From Austropuccinia psidii (taxonomy: Eukaryota; Basidiomycota; Pucciniomycetes; Pucciniales; Sphaerophragmiaceae): a DNA stretch of 64,000 nt. Positions within the stretch are counted from its first letter, which is position 1. Every line of letters starts with the position of its first letter. Under the pieces are notes generated by a model, which was not told the DNA's origin, did not search any database, and saw only the letters and a program-made list of their open reading frames with translations. This document shows, in pieces, positions 22,202 through 34,148 of this stretch. The translations under genes and the position numbers were made by a program. The DNA lies in contig JALGQZ010000003.1 of the NCBI GenBank assembly GCA_023105745.1, positions 75,676,696 through 75,740,695 of the forward strand, in the 5' to 3' direction.

Positions 22202-25000
22202 GAAAATAGGACATAATGAATAGGTAGAGGTCACTACACCAGTCATTATAACTTGGCATAATGCAAAATCAATGATGGTAGGGGACTTTAGAGCTCTAAA
22301 CACCTATACTATCCCTGACAGATATCCAATACCCAGAATCCATGAGAAATTAACACAATTATCTCAGGCTAAGCTCATCACAGCCATGGATTCTCTCAAG
22401 GGCTTTTATCAAAATGTCTTCACAGAAAATGGCAAGAAACTAATGAGAATGATAGTCCACTATTTGATTTTTGAATATCTTAGAATGCCATTTGGTATGA
22501 AAAATGCACCTTCCCATTACCAAAGGATGATTAATACCATATTTCCTGAAGAATTGTCAGAAGGATGGTTGATTATCTATATTGATGATATCATAGTTTG
22601 CTCAGAAACTTGGGATAGTCACTTAACAAGACTAGAAAGAGTCTTGCAAAAGACAGTGCAAGTAAACATGAAAATCTCCTTGAAAAAGTGTCATTTTTCA
22701 TACAGTTAACTGAAAGCACTAGGACATGTTGTATCTGGACTAAGCTTTGGCATAGATAAGAACAAAGTAGAAGCAGTACTATTGAAGCCAATGCCCCAAG
22801 CCAAATAAGAAATGCAATCATTTCTAGGATTTGCTGGTTATTAAAGACAAAATATAAAAGACTTTGAAAGAATTGCTAAGTCCTTTGATAATTAGTGTGA
22901 CCAACAGATATTCTATGAAATGACTGAAGAAAGAGTCAAGGCATATGAAGAACTGAAAAATTCCTTAACAAACTCCCCATTTCTTCTAATTCCAGATTGG
23001 AAACTACCCTTTAAGCTATAAATTGATTCTTGTGTAGAAGGACTATATGCTGCACTACACCAGACACAAATCATCAATGATAAACCTGTTGAAAGACCAA
23101 TTTGCTTCATTTAAAGGCAAATAAAGCCAATGGAAGCAAGGTATGGAGAAAGACAAATGGAATGCCTCTGCTTAGTGTGGCCTGTAGAAAAATTGACTAT
23201 TTTTTGGATGGGACAGTGTTTGATGTAATTACAGATTTCAATGCTATAAAATGTTTATTAAACATGAAAACTCCAAATAGACATGCTAAGATGGCAACTT
23301 TCCATCCAAGAATATAGAGGAAATATGACTATAGTTCATAAATCTGTTAATATTCATAGAATTTCAGATGGTCTTTGCAGATGGGTTCTGGCAAATACAC
23401 ATGAAAATCCAGCATGGGTACCACGGGAAGAACACCATATAGAACGCATATGTGTGACAAATATTGGCACAGAATTCTTTAACCAAGTGAAAGAGAGCTA
23501 TAAAATGGACAAAAACTGAAATATCCTATGCCAACTTCTAATTAAAGACTGTAAATACCCAACAATTTCATCAAAACTATATGAAATATGGAAAAAAGCA
23601 TATGATGAAGGAATATTCCACCTCATTGATGGAATCCTCTATCATAAAACTAAACATACATGTGTGATGGCTTTAACAGATATAACTCTGATAAACACTA
23701 TACTACAAGAATGTCATGATAGTGTTTCAGCTGTACATCTCTCAGAAGACAAAGCACTATAGAGGGTAAAAACATGCTCTTGGTGGCCAGATTGAAAGAA
23801 AGATGTTGCAGAATACTTTCAAACCTGTGACAGATGCCAGAAAGAAAAAGGAGCGTCAGTGAAGAAATTTGGAATGATGATCCAAATCCAGGAGCCAAAA
23901 TCCCCTTGAGAGATAGCTCACATGGATTGGGTAACAGCCTTAACTCCAGGAGGAGACAGAAGTTACAATGCATGCGTAGTATTAGTTGACAGATACAGCA
24001 AAACTTCAATGTTCTTACCATGTCATAAGGATGATACAGCTATGGACACAGCCATAATTATATGGAATAAATTTATTAGCCACACAGGCCTATTCCAAAA
24101 TATCATAGGTGATATATACCCAAATTTCACTTCAGCATTATGGACAAACCTCCATAACCTGTTTGGAACAAAATTATCATTCTCAAAAGCTTACCACCCC
24201 CAAACTGATGGTCTAGCAGAAAGAATGATACAGACCTTAGAAGACATTATCAGGAGATTCTGTGCTTATGGACTATAACTCAAATATTCTCATGGTTTTA
24301 CCCATGATTGGTGTACATTAATACCAGCTCTTGAAATTCTGTATAAAAAATTGATCCATTCTTCAACTGTAAAAACTCCAGCAATGCTAGAAAAAGGCTG
24401 CAATCCAAGACTTCCTTGTGATACCCTCAAAAAGGTCTTAGTAGATATACACCCAACAGCAAGTAGCTTCAAATTAATGTTTTACAAAGCAAGACACCAT
24501 GCAAACAGATTTATGCAATAGTCTTTCAAGTATTCAAAAGAAAGATGGGATAAAAGTCATAAACCACCTGACTTAAAAATAGGTGACTTGGTCCTAGTGT
24601 TAACCCTAAATTTCAATAATATGAAAGGCCCAAAGAAATTTAAAGATTACTTTTCAGGACCATTTATGATAAAAGAACTACATGGACCTAATGCTGTGCA
24701 ACTAGAGCTCACAGGTGAATTAATGAACAAAAGCCCAACACTTCCACTAAGTCTGATAAATCCTTAGAGCTCAAGTGACAAGGAATTATTCCCACTAAGA
24801 AATAAACCCCCTTTAGAAGAAGGAGAAGAAGTGAAAATTGTGAAAGTCCTTAAAGAAAGGTGGACAAGAAACAAAAAGAAGGGGAATACCTTATAAGGCA
24901 TAGAAACCCAACTCAAGAAGATGAATGGCTAATTGAGAAAGATATAATAAATTCTGATAAACTATTAAGAAGATTCAGACATGAAAGAAAACCTAAATAA
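22202..25000 (+). pseudogene. Pol of element D right of F: RT, RNase H, integrase, chromodomain
   Basis: It starts with GHNE (stop) VEVTTPVII, continuing the frame cut at 8839. RT: MVGDFRALNTYTIPDRYPIPRI, MPFGMKNAPSHYQ, and YIDD at 22578-22589; a stop follows near 22709. RNase H remnants run to about 23400 with many stops. Integrase: HHCC end TCDRCQ near 23835, first Asp in AHMDWVT (23915-23935), second in a changed IGDIYPNFTS, Glu in TDGLAERM (24205-24230). A C-terminal GDLVLV block follows, then a chromodomain-like EYLIRHRNPTQEDEWLIEKD and TAA at 24998-25000. More than ten stops are seen. The catalytic residues are recognisable, but the gene is long dead. Confidence 0.85.
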
Positions 25001-25100
25001 TATAAAATTAAGCATTATTGAGCTTCAAGACTAACAAAGTCTATTGAAGATGTAGGACAGTGAATGATACCCCAATTAACTATTTCAGATTGTGATACAA

Positions 25101-25119
25101 TCTTTTTTGTGGTAGGGAA
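25101..25119 (+). other. Polypurine tract region of element D
   Basis: TTTTTTGTGGTAGGGAA stands right before TGTGAGCC. B, A, H and I have the same T-run plus GGGAGGGAA or GGTAGGGA arrangement. Confidence 0.6.
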
Positions 25120-26404
25120 TGTGAGCCTTTGAGATATGACCACGTATCCAAAAATTTCACAAGAAAAACTTTATAATAGTTATATTCATAAAACCTATCT
25201 TAAAACCAGTGAAAATGCCATAAATAGGTATAAAATCTGAATTAACTCAGAATCTAGTGAGTAAAAATTTGAAATAAACAACACCATTAGGTTCCTCATG
25301 GTATAATACATATACATCTTTTTTATGGCATATCTCTAAAGTCAATAATTACTGAATAATAAGTAATAATACCCTAAAAAAGACATAAAATTGTATTTAA
25401 CTCAGAAACCAATGACAAAAATGTGAAATAAATTGCACCATTGTATTCACCATGAAAGCATACTCATAAAACAGTTTTATGAAAATTCTCTAAAGTCAAT
25501 ACTTAAAGAATTAAGCTTAATATATGCACTTTTGTGGTCAATCCATACATTTGTGGTTTTTAGCTGATATCCTTTGAAATATACATGATAGAGAGTTAAA
25601 CCAAAAACAAAGTCACCACATAATTACTGGAAGAACACAGATATAAGCCTTTTCTACATGTTATAAAGAAGGTTATAGCTTGTAAGGGTTTATTGAACAA
25701 AATTATTAGAGCTGTTGACCACTTTGTTGTGAAAGTGGTCCAAACTCAAAGCAAAGTAGATATTCAGATTCTACTAGCTCATGAGTGAATAATGATGTAA
25801 TTCTTATCATAATATTCAAGGTGAAACCCCTTGAAATCAAGGTTTTAATTTTAAAATATTGAATTTTGACAGAAAAGATGAGATAGAAGAAAAATCATCA
25901 AAAATAGAGTTGTAATGATGTAATGAAATTCTCTTGAAACTTCAATAAGGACATGCCAAGCTATCAGAATTCACTCTTAGAATAGCTTCAGCATGTATAG
26001 CCTATAGGTTATCCATGATCAAAGTTTAATCTTAGAATTTATCACTTATGATCACTCACTGTAATCTTATTTTAAGCTTAACAGTTATATAAGTAAAAAA
26101 ACTGGTGAATACTATTAGATGATGATTAATACTAATAAAATCCACAGATTTTAGGCTTCTTCCAAGCCTATGATGTCATTAAACTTAGAGTTATAGTGAT
26201 AACTCCGAATAATGGCGTAATAATGAGATTTGATGGTTTGATCATGATGTAATCATCACTAAACCTTAAAATGCTCATCATTTGCAGTGGATACCATCAG
26301 TAAATTTCTACTAGAAGAATAATGGAATCTAGAAGGGAGGGGATTACTATAAATAGAGCTCTTTTTACTTCATTTCCCCCTCAGATGCATCAAAACAATA
26401 AAAC
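25120..26404 (+). repeat. 3' LTR of element D, piece 1
   Basis: It begins TGTGAGCCTTTGAG and aligns with 1767 to about 3050. It is cut by element A after CAATAAAAC. The TATA-like box is kept near 26349. Confidence 0.9.
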
Positions 26405-28239
26405 TGTGAGCCTTAGAGGTATTTTCATATACCCAAAAGACCATAAATGATAAATCAAGATACAAATATAAATAAAATAAATTTATTTATATTATAAAAA
26501 TAAAAATTGGACTATAAATACAAATTTATATTTAAAAAACAAAATTTAATTATAATTTAAAAATAAAATTACAATAAAATTTAAAATTATGAAATTATAT
26601 TTTTACTTGTAAAAATTAAGTAAAAATGAATTTTTAATAAAAATTGTGAAATTAAAATATTTTTGGTAAAAAGCTATATAAAATATATTACATCTTTTTA
26701 TCCAATAAATAAACATAAAGAAATTATCACACCATTGGTTTCCTCATAAAAGATAAAGTGGGGTCACCTCTGGATGAAATTTCTGTAACTCAACTCTAAA
26801 TAAGCTCCAATTAAGCTTTTAGTATTTTCAATACAAAAATTGAAAATCCTCCAAAATTTAATTTAATTCACACCACATGTGGTGTTAACCATCAATTTTT
26901 GTGTTAACATTGAGGTGTTTTGTTTAGCTTAGAAGTTATGAGGAATTGAAGTATTTTCAATTGAATTCAATTGAAATGTCAAAATGTGAGCGTGTATTAC
27001 ATAAGTGAACTTTGATTTACAAATGAGGTATCAATTATCACTGTATTTTACTGTACAATTCAATTGAATTACATATGTAAATTACAAGTATAATACATGA
27101 TGAGGAATTAAAGGAAAAAAGAAATTGGAAAGATTAAAATTGGGGGGAAAGGAACTCTAGCTCTAAGGGGGAGCCAGACCCCCAAATTCCTTGCTGACTG
27201 GTGTGAGATGTCAAAATTCAGGCAAAAGTTCATCACTTTTGGCCTGGAATTGAGTCACAGGGTCTGTGACTCAATTGATGATGAGGTTTTGATACCAACC
27301 AGGGCAGTTTTAACTGTTGCCAAGAGGGTAAAGCTACCCTTAAGCTAAAACAATGTTAGTAAAAACAGTTTTAACTGACTTCTACCCCTCTTAAACACAT
27401 TCTGACGTGTTTTCAAGGCTCTAGATCAGGTACTGCTTTAGTAATGGCTGATTTAAGGGTCTTAAATGGCGAAATATGGCAAAAAATGGCTTAAACCAGC
27501 CCTTTTTTGGTCTAAACCAGGGTTCAATGATGCCATAATTGGCTTTTCTGTTGTCCAAATTTTTTTAACGACTGACAAGAGTAAATTTTACTTTTGGAGT
27601 AAGAAAATTGATGGCTATAAAAGAATGTCTTCTTTGCCCCACTTTTCTCTTCATGTTAGAATCTTTTCCTTTTATAATTAGTTTAAACACTGTTAAACCA
27701 ATCAATAAAAAATTCCAACCACCTTTTTTAAATCAGTTTAAACCCTTCAACCACGTGAAAAAATCATTATAAACACTTTTTGTAAGTCTTATCATCATTT
27801 TTACCCCTGGACCACCCCAAAAGTGAATTAAAGCATCTTTCATCACCGTCAGCTTTGTCACTTTGTTTCCAAATTCACTCTGTTCACTTTTGGGCGTGTT
27901 TTCTCTTTAATATTCTCTTTAAAGACTTTGTTCTTTAATTAATTTCTTGAAGTTCTTTGCTCAATTAATTCCAATTGAAATTGCTCTCAAAGAAATTTCT
28001 TTTGTAGCCTTAAATATCTCTTGTAGATTATTTTTGGATAAATTTTTTATTTTTGGTAAAACAATAAATCTTTATAATATTATTTTTTTATACTGACTAA
28101 GCTATAAACAATAAAATTGGCGTGTTTTCTTGTAATAATAATATTTCTTTCTATTTTCAATTGATTTTTACCTTATACAAATTTTGAGGACAGGAAAAGT
28201 AATTGATTTGTAATCAAAGTTTCATATCCACACCTTAAA
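26405..28239 (+). repeat. 5' LTR of element A
   Basis: It runs from TGTGAGCCTTAGAGG to CACACCTTAAA (last bases changed from TTACA). It is 1835 bp, like the 3' copy (1861 bp). Related solo copies are at 16773-18521 and 61083-62906 (minus). Confidence 0.92.
27617..27624 (+). promoter_or_regulatory. TATA-like box in LTR A
   Basis: TATAAAAG follows GATGGC and precedes a pyrimidine-rich stretch. It is conserved in the other A-family LTRs near 46170, 17375 (minus) and 61700 (minus). Confidence 0.5.
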
Positions 28240-28257
28240 TTTGGGGGCCCAGCCGTG
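28240..28257 (+). other. Candidate primer binding site of element A
   Basis: TTTGGGGGCCCAGCCGTG follows the 5' LTR directly and is nearly the same as in B (33552-33569). The tRNA is not assigned. Confidence 0.5.
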
Positions 28258-28465
28258 ATATTTTACCTGTGACATATTTTTCTTACTCTTTTTTAAACTT
28301 TCTTTCTTATATTGAAAAATTTAGAAAACATATAAAAAATACTTATAATTCAAAAAACCCATAAAAAATAATTTTTTCATATTGTAAGTGATGTTTATAT
28401 TTTTATTTATTTTTTTGGAATAACCTTTTTTCCACTTAATTCATTGGTTCTTACATTAATTTTAG

Positions 28466-28676
28466 TGTCTGACAATGTGGTAAGACAAGAAAACATTGAA
28501 ACAGCCTCAAAGGCCACCAGCATTATCCCTGCCAGTACTGTTAATTCAGACCATAATAGTACTGTTATTGTGACTCAAAATAACCAACCTGAACCAATAT
28601 CTTCTGAATTGATCAACTTGGATATAATCAATACCCTTCAGAAAGCTAATAATATGGCCAATATTAAGATTTTGAG
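28466..28676 (+). other. Leader exon candidate of element A
   Basis: It is bounded by TTTTAG on the left and GTAAAAAT on the right. It is open throughout in the phase TG|TCT GAC AAT; the peptide is Ser/Thr/Asn-rich and ends NNMANIKIL. It sits 36 bases upstream of the gag ATG at 28713. See the matching segments in B and D. Confidence 0.5.
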
Positions 28677-28712
28677 GTAAAAATACTTTTTAAGCCTTTG
28701 TAGTCATAAAAT

Positions 28713-29741
28713 ATGCCTTCAACTAGATCAGGAGCCAGCTATAACCCCTCAAGCAGCTCCCAGAAAGGTAATAGACATGATTATGGCAGATGCCAGCCAG
28801 GTACAGAAGGAAAAGGGTCAGTTGATGACTTCCAAACAACTAAAACAGGTCATTCTGATGCTTATAATACCATTTTATCTTCACAAAGAGCTGACACCGC
28901 CACAAGAAGCCTCAGTGGACAAATACAAAGCCAGCCACAAAGCTTACAACAATGGCCTGCAGTACAAGGAGTACCAGATCCTTGCAGATCTGTGGAAAAA
29001 CTGCATGAATTCCTACCTGACTGTGAGAGATTCCTGGGCCATCCCAATACTTGCAAATTGCTCAATAGATGGAATCCATTGATGGAGAAGAAAAGCATGA
29101 TGCTCTTGACACTAGAATGGAGGAAAAACAACCCTCCACCACCCAAGCAAGTGCCAAAAACAGCCCCAGTGGCCAGCAGCAGCAATTCCAACGTGCAAAA
29201 GCAGCCACAAGCTGCAAACAAGGGCAAAGGAAAGGCACCAGCCATCAAGCCTTACAGCCAGGGCTACAGGATGCCATGGAAAATGTGTTTCAGATGGCCA
29301 GAACAATGATGGAATTACAAAAGAGAGAGGAGGCCAGATTAAAATATCAGAAATGATTTCTGATATTTTTGATTCTATTTCAGAGTTTTATGAAGCTATA
29401 ACTGACCTAAAACGTCATCTTTCTGATAAAAATACATCAATTTGTGACAATCTTGAAACACATAGCTCGAGTCTGAGCCAAATCAATGAAACACTTTTAA
29501 ATGTTTTGAAAAAGTTTTAAGAACAACTAAAACTTCCAATAAAGATAATTATTTTGGCAATAAGATAAATGAGCAATCTGCCATTTTTAAAGAATTGACA
29601 GACAAATATTCTAAATTCAATATTGATGACATGATTGAAACAAGAATAAAACAAGCCATAAATACTATCAAAGAGGATAATAAGAAAGCTCTTGATGATA
29701 TTTAAAAATCATTTACTGAAGTAAAGACACATATAATTGCC
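28713..29741 (+). pseudogene. Gag N-terminal region of element A
   Basis: The start MPSTRSGASYNPSSSSQKG equals the B and D starts in position. The frame is open to 29309, but comparison with B and D suggests that the original reading shifts: after about 29050 the meaningful text lies in another frame (EEKQPSTTQASAKNSP), and from about 29285 in a third (SDGQNNDGI...EMISDIFDSI). From 29350 on it is a coiled-coil-like, Lys/Ile/Asn-rich segment with several stops before 29742. It is the nucleic-acid-binding and assembly part of Gag. Confidence 0.65.
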
Positions 29742-31475
29742 TTGAAAAAGTGTTTTGATACCTCAAAAGAGGAAATATCAAAATTAACAATGAAGTTAAA
29801 TGAGATTATCTCTGATAATACTAACCAAACAGAATTATGGAATGAGCTGACATATAAAGAGGATAATCATAAAACGAATGTAATAACCTCTATACAAGGC
29901 TTACAACATGAATTAAGAAATGCACAAAGGTGTAACAACAGTAAAATGAATGATATTGAACAACTACTAAACACCTTACCAAGAGTGTCTACACCTCTGA
30001 ATCGAAATGAGGTTACAGGGATTCCCAATCCACAAGTATTGGATATTGAGAATTCTCAATTAACAAATGAATGTTGTACTTCTTTTAATAACTTGGAACT
30101 ATCAATTGGCCAAGCACTCTTGAAAGAAGTTCCAAAACTTAAGGAATGGCCTCACTTCAGTGGTGAAGGAGAATATGACCATATGAAATTCATCAGAGGA
30201 ATTGACATGATTAAAGAAGATTTTGAATTACCAGACAGATTGGTAACAGCCAGGTTTAGCACCTTATTTACCAAATCAGCTCACCAATGGTATCTCAAAT
30301 TGAGACAAGCACATGGACACCAAAGTTGGACTTGGTGGAAAACCCAAATTATCAACAAATGGGCCAATGATGCTTGGAGGCTTAAAGTGGAAACAGCATT
30401 TGAATCTGCAAAATTTAATGCTGATAAAGACAAAGCTTTACCGTGGTTTTTCCAACAAAAAAACAGATTGACAGCCTTATATCCTGACATGTCAGAATTT
30501 ATGATCCATAGAAAGATTCTGAGACAATGTGGAGGTGGCTTAGAGAATGCTGTCAAAAGTAGGACTACTGAACAATCTTCAGCAGAGGATATTATCAATA
30601 TATTAGAAGAAGTAACCACCAGAACCAAAATTGGGTCTAGTAGGGTGAATCTCAAAACAAGGTTTGATACACTTTGGAAAGATTCTGTGGACAAAAACCC
30701 CAAAGAAAATTCTAATAATGTTAAGTATAAATCTGCAGATACAGTCAGAAAGTTCCATATTTGCCAAAGCACCACCGATTTAGCCAATACATGTCCAAAA
30801 AGGGGGAAAATCAATGAAATTGACATTGAAAAAGAACCTGATGTTGAAAAAGAGGATAATATAATTGAAGAAAATTCAGATGATAAGTCATCAATATTTT
30901 CTGAATCTTCAAAAGATATAGAAAATACCAATGCCTCTTTTGACATCATGGAATCTTATTCCCACTTGCCACAATTGAGAAATGGTCAACTTGATTTATC
31001 AAAAGTTCAAGATGCACAACTTATGAAAACTAAACCAAACAGAGGGAAAGGTTATACAGCTGTTAACTCCTGTATAACAGAAGTGGTGATTGACAACAAG
31101 CCCGCCAAGCATTTTCTTGACCCAGGAGCCTTCTGCTCTTGTGTTGGAAAGTCTTTTCTTAAAACTTGTGTACCAAATTTTGAAGACCAATTGTTACCAA
31201 TTGATGGTATAAAATTCAATAGTGCAAGTTATCCCATGAATGCATTAGGAATTTTTGAGACCAATGTCATATTCCCACAAATTAATGGGAATTTAAGAAT
31301 CACAGTTGAATTTGTCGTTATGGAAAAATGCTCTAGTACCCATTTTATATTGGGAAATGACTATGTAATCATGTATGGGATATATTTGAATAAAACCAAA
31401 GACAGATACTTTACTATTGAAGACAATAAGCATCAGAAATTTGCCTTTTTACCATTAAAAGACAAATTACAGTAA
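29742..31475 (+). pseudogene. Gag core, (lost) zinc knuckle and protease of element A
   Basis: This is a long open stretch of 577 codons. The N-terminal third is coiled-coil-like. The Gag core follows: WPHFSGEGEYDHMKFIRGID, FTKSAHQWYLKL, SWTWWKTQIINKWANDAWR, and MIHRKILRQCGGGLENAVKS. The knuckle site reads FHICQSTTDLANTC: the first Cys and the His of the CCHC set are Phe and Asp. An acidic linker precedes the protease, whose active-site loop is LDPGAFCSC (Pro in place of Thr/Ser), with an FILGNDYVIMYGI block near the end. It is open, but the knuckle is defective. Confidence 0.8.
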
Positions 31476-31625
31476 ATAAAGTATCACCAGTAAGCTTACA
31501 ATTGGAAAAATTCAAATCTGAACAGTTGAAGGAGGCTGAAATAAGCCTTCATCTGACTGATAAACAAGAAAATGAACTTTCTTCCCTTTTGTATGACCAC
31601 AAAGGAGCATTTGCTTCAGACAAAG
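31476..31625 (+). pseudogene. Protease-RT linker of element A, left of B
   Basis: After the stop at 31475 the reading goes on in another frame (LQLEKFKSEQLKEAEISL, LTDKQENELSSLLYDHKGAFASDK). It is cut by B in the codon after DK and resumes at 41915 with EPLGAI. Confidence 0.8.
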
Positions 31626-33551
31626 TGTGAGCCTTGAGGTATATTTTACATACCCAAATAGGCCACAATTATCTTAAAAGAAATTTTGAATTATACATAA
31701 CTCATAAATCATGCATATATTCAAAATTCATCATTTTTGATTTCAGAAAAGATGAATAACATTTTATTGAGTAAGTAAATCCATGGATTTAAGGCCAGAT
31801 TTATATTCTACACAAAAATTTACCTAGGGTAGCTCAATAGAGTGAATAAGCTCAAATTAACTCCTTGAGGTGGTAAAATGGAAAATACTTCAATACCACA
31901 TCATCAATACCACATAAAAGATCCGTGAAAATTTTTGTTTTTCTTAATTTCACGCCAAAATAATGGGAAAGTGAGAAATCCCATGTTACATATACACTAA
32001 GAATAGTGTTATGCATGCTTTGAGCACTTAATATCATGGTATTCTTACATGGACTTTTGGTACACCCATAGTGGATATCTCACTTTAAGCTTAAATTACT
32101 ATTTTGACGTAAAAAATAGGCAAAGGGGACAAAAGACATCAAAGAGAGCCAGGGTACCCAACTTCTGAGGACTCAGAGGCGTGGATAGCTCCAAATCTTG
32201 GTTCCATGGCTGATCTTGACCCAATTGGTAAACTAAACCTCTTTGGGAACTTGGTTACCATGTCACAACTACTGTAAATCTTAAGAAAATAGCAAATAAC
32301 CTGCTATTTTGACGTGCCAAGGAGGTAAAGAGCTACTTAGACTCCTGTAACCACGTCAATTCTTAATGACTTTCCATGGATAAACCCCAAAAGAGTAATT
32401 AAAACCCTTTTTGTACTTGTATCCATTGATTTACCTCATAGCAACCAGTGAAACACTGATATTTGCAATTCTACGTAGAAATGAGGTAAAAACTTCAAAA
32501 ATTCATTAAAAATACAATTCTTAATGAATCTTTCTGAAGCCTTCAGGACCAATGGAGAACTGTATTATCTATGGTACAACCAAAAAGAATTACAGTTTTA
32601 CTAGCAAAATTAAACGCTTTACTTACAGTCCATTTTTGACCATTCCACGTGAAACACTGAATCTTCAAAAATTCACAGTAAGTAAAACCTGTGATGAAAT
32701 TGGCAATAACATTGATACCTTTGAGAAATCAATGATTATTTTGGAATAAAAGAAGATTTACAGATGTTACTCCTTTTATTCTTAACCATATTGGGGTTGG
32801 TAGTCACGCAAAAGCATCAATTAAGTAATTATGATAATCTTACGTGAAAACAGATGATGCAATCATTAATCCAAAAGGGTTTATTGTTTTCTCACTCACT
32901 GGTTTTTCAGTTTGCTCCATGGCACGCCTCTTTGAGCTGTTGTTGACTTAAAAGAAGCCTCTTCTTGCTGTTTTTTCCCTATCATCATCATCTTATTATC
33001 ATTTTATATCATTGTTACCAACAAGTAAGTATTAGTTAAACTATTCTTAAGTGTTTTTAATCTTTCAGAATCAATCAGAAAGACGTGAAATCATAGAATC
33101 CAGCTATATATTGTTGTAATCCTGCTATAAATCATTTTTGATCCCTTAAATCCACAATTCTACGTCAAATTTCTCTACTTTTATCTATCAATAAGTTCTT
33201 TGGAGTATTAGTGAGTCATTTATCTTTAATTCTTAAAGTTTTTCTCTAGTAATAGTTTTCTTCAAGGATTATCTTTATAATTATTCTTTCAAAAGATAAT
33301 TATATATTAAAATAATTCTATTATTTTAATAAAAGAAGTTTTTATTATTAAATTCTTCTTGTAATTGATTCTTGTAGACAATTACTTGCTCACTGTTAAA
33401 ATCACTAGTAGTGCTTAACACGTGAAAGAAATAATTCTTTAATTATTTAATTGTGGTTATAATAATATTTTATTATTATATTTCATAAGAACAGACATAG
33501 TACTGTTGATTAATAGTAATATTATCGTCAGTTTCATAGTCACATCTTACA
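31626..33551 (+). repeat. 5' LTR of element B
   Basis: It runs from TGTGAGCCTTGAGG to AGTCACATCTTACA. Its length is identical to the 3' LTR. It contains a 65-codon open frame at 32552-32749 (see findings). Otherwise it is AT-rich and noncoding. Confidence 0.95.
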
Positions 33552-33569
33552 TTTGGGGGCCTGGCCGTG
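33552..33569 (+). other. Candidate primer binding site of element B
   Basis: TTTGGGGGCCTGGCCGTG follows the LTR directly. It is conserved with A and resembles D. The tRNA is not assigned. Confidence 0.5.
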
Positions 33570-33938
33570 TTTTTTGAGCCTTGTACCCTTAATTAATATA
33601 TTTTTAAGCTCTAAAATATATTAATTTAATAATTTTTTCTTTCATTTTAAAGTACAAATAATTCTTATTTTTGAAATTGTTTTGGAAATCTTTGTCATTG
33701 AGGAATTTGGTTTAATTTTATACTGTTTTACACGTGGCTTTTTCACATCCAAAAACTTATAAAATTACTCTTTGAGTTACTCTGAATTAATTTTCATTCA
33801 AAATCTTAAATTTTAATGTTTTTCTTTGAAAAGAATAATTTTTTTAATATTAAAAGATATATAACTTATAAAAAATCTTTAAAAATATTTTAAAAAGTAT
33901 AAAAAGTAATTTTTCTCTTTTTTATAATTTTTTTCTAG

Positions 33939-34097
33939 TGTCTTTAATCAAATACTGTGCAGCTGGCAACAGACTCAGTAAAAGATACATCAATAGTCCT
34001 GAATCTTCAGAAGCAGAATCTGAAGAAATTATTGAGGTGCAAATTGCTAAAAGAGGCACCTTATTTAATTCAGAAAAAGCTAAATTACCACCAAAAG
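33939..34097 (+). other. Leader exon candidate of element B
   Basis: A T-rich tract ending TTTTTTTCTAG stands before it and GTGTGT after it. It is open in the phase TG|TCT TTA ATC. The peptide starts SLIKYCAAGN, has an acidic SSEAESEEIIE run and ends in a Lys-rich part. The gag ATG follows at 34149. Confidence 0.5.
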
Positions 34098-34148
34098 GTG
34101 TGTATTTTATCTTATATTTTCACTTTTTATCTTTAAATTGACGTTAAA

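Noticed and set aside
22272..22709. A separate second retroelement starting at the right edge of F.
   Set aside because: It continues the D reverse transcriptase frame cut at 8839 without loss, so it is the same element.
29353..29356. ATGA stop/start overlap between two Gag frames in element A, suggesting coupled re-initiation.
   Set aside because: Comparison with B and D indicates that the upstream frame there is a shifted reading and the Met is internal to one original frame.
30281..30949. 222-codon minus-strand frame.
   Set aside because: It is a shadow of the Gag core of element A, whose domains are clear on the plus strand.
31852..32037. 61-codon minus-strand frame repeated in B LTR copies (also 40210-40395 and, on the plus strand, 48440-48724).
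   Set aside because: Repetition follows from LTR homology alone; the fourth copy (about 54960-55110) has early breaks and no start.
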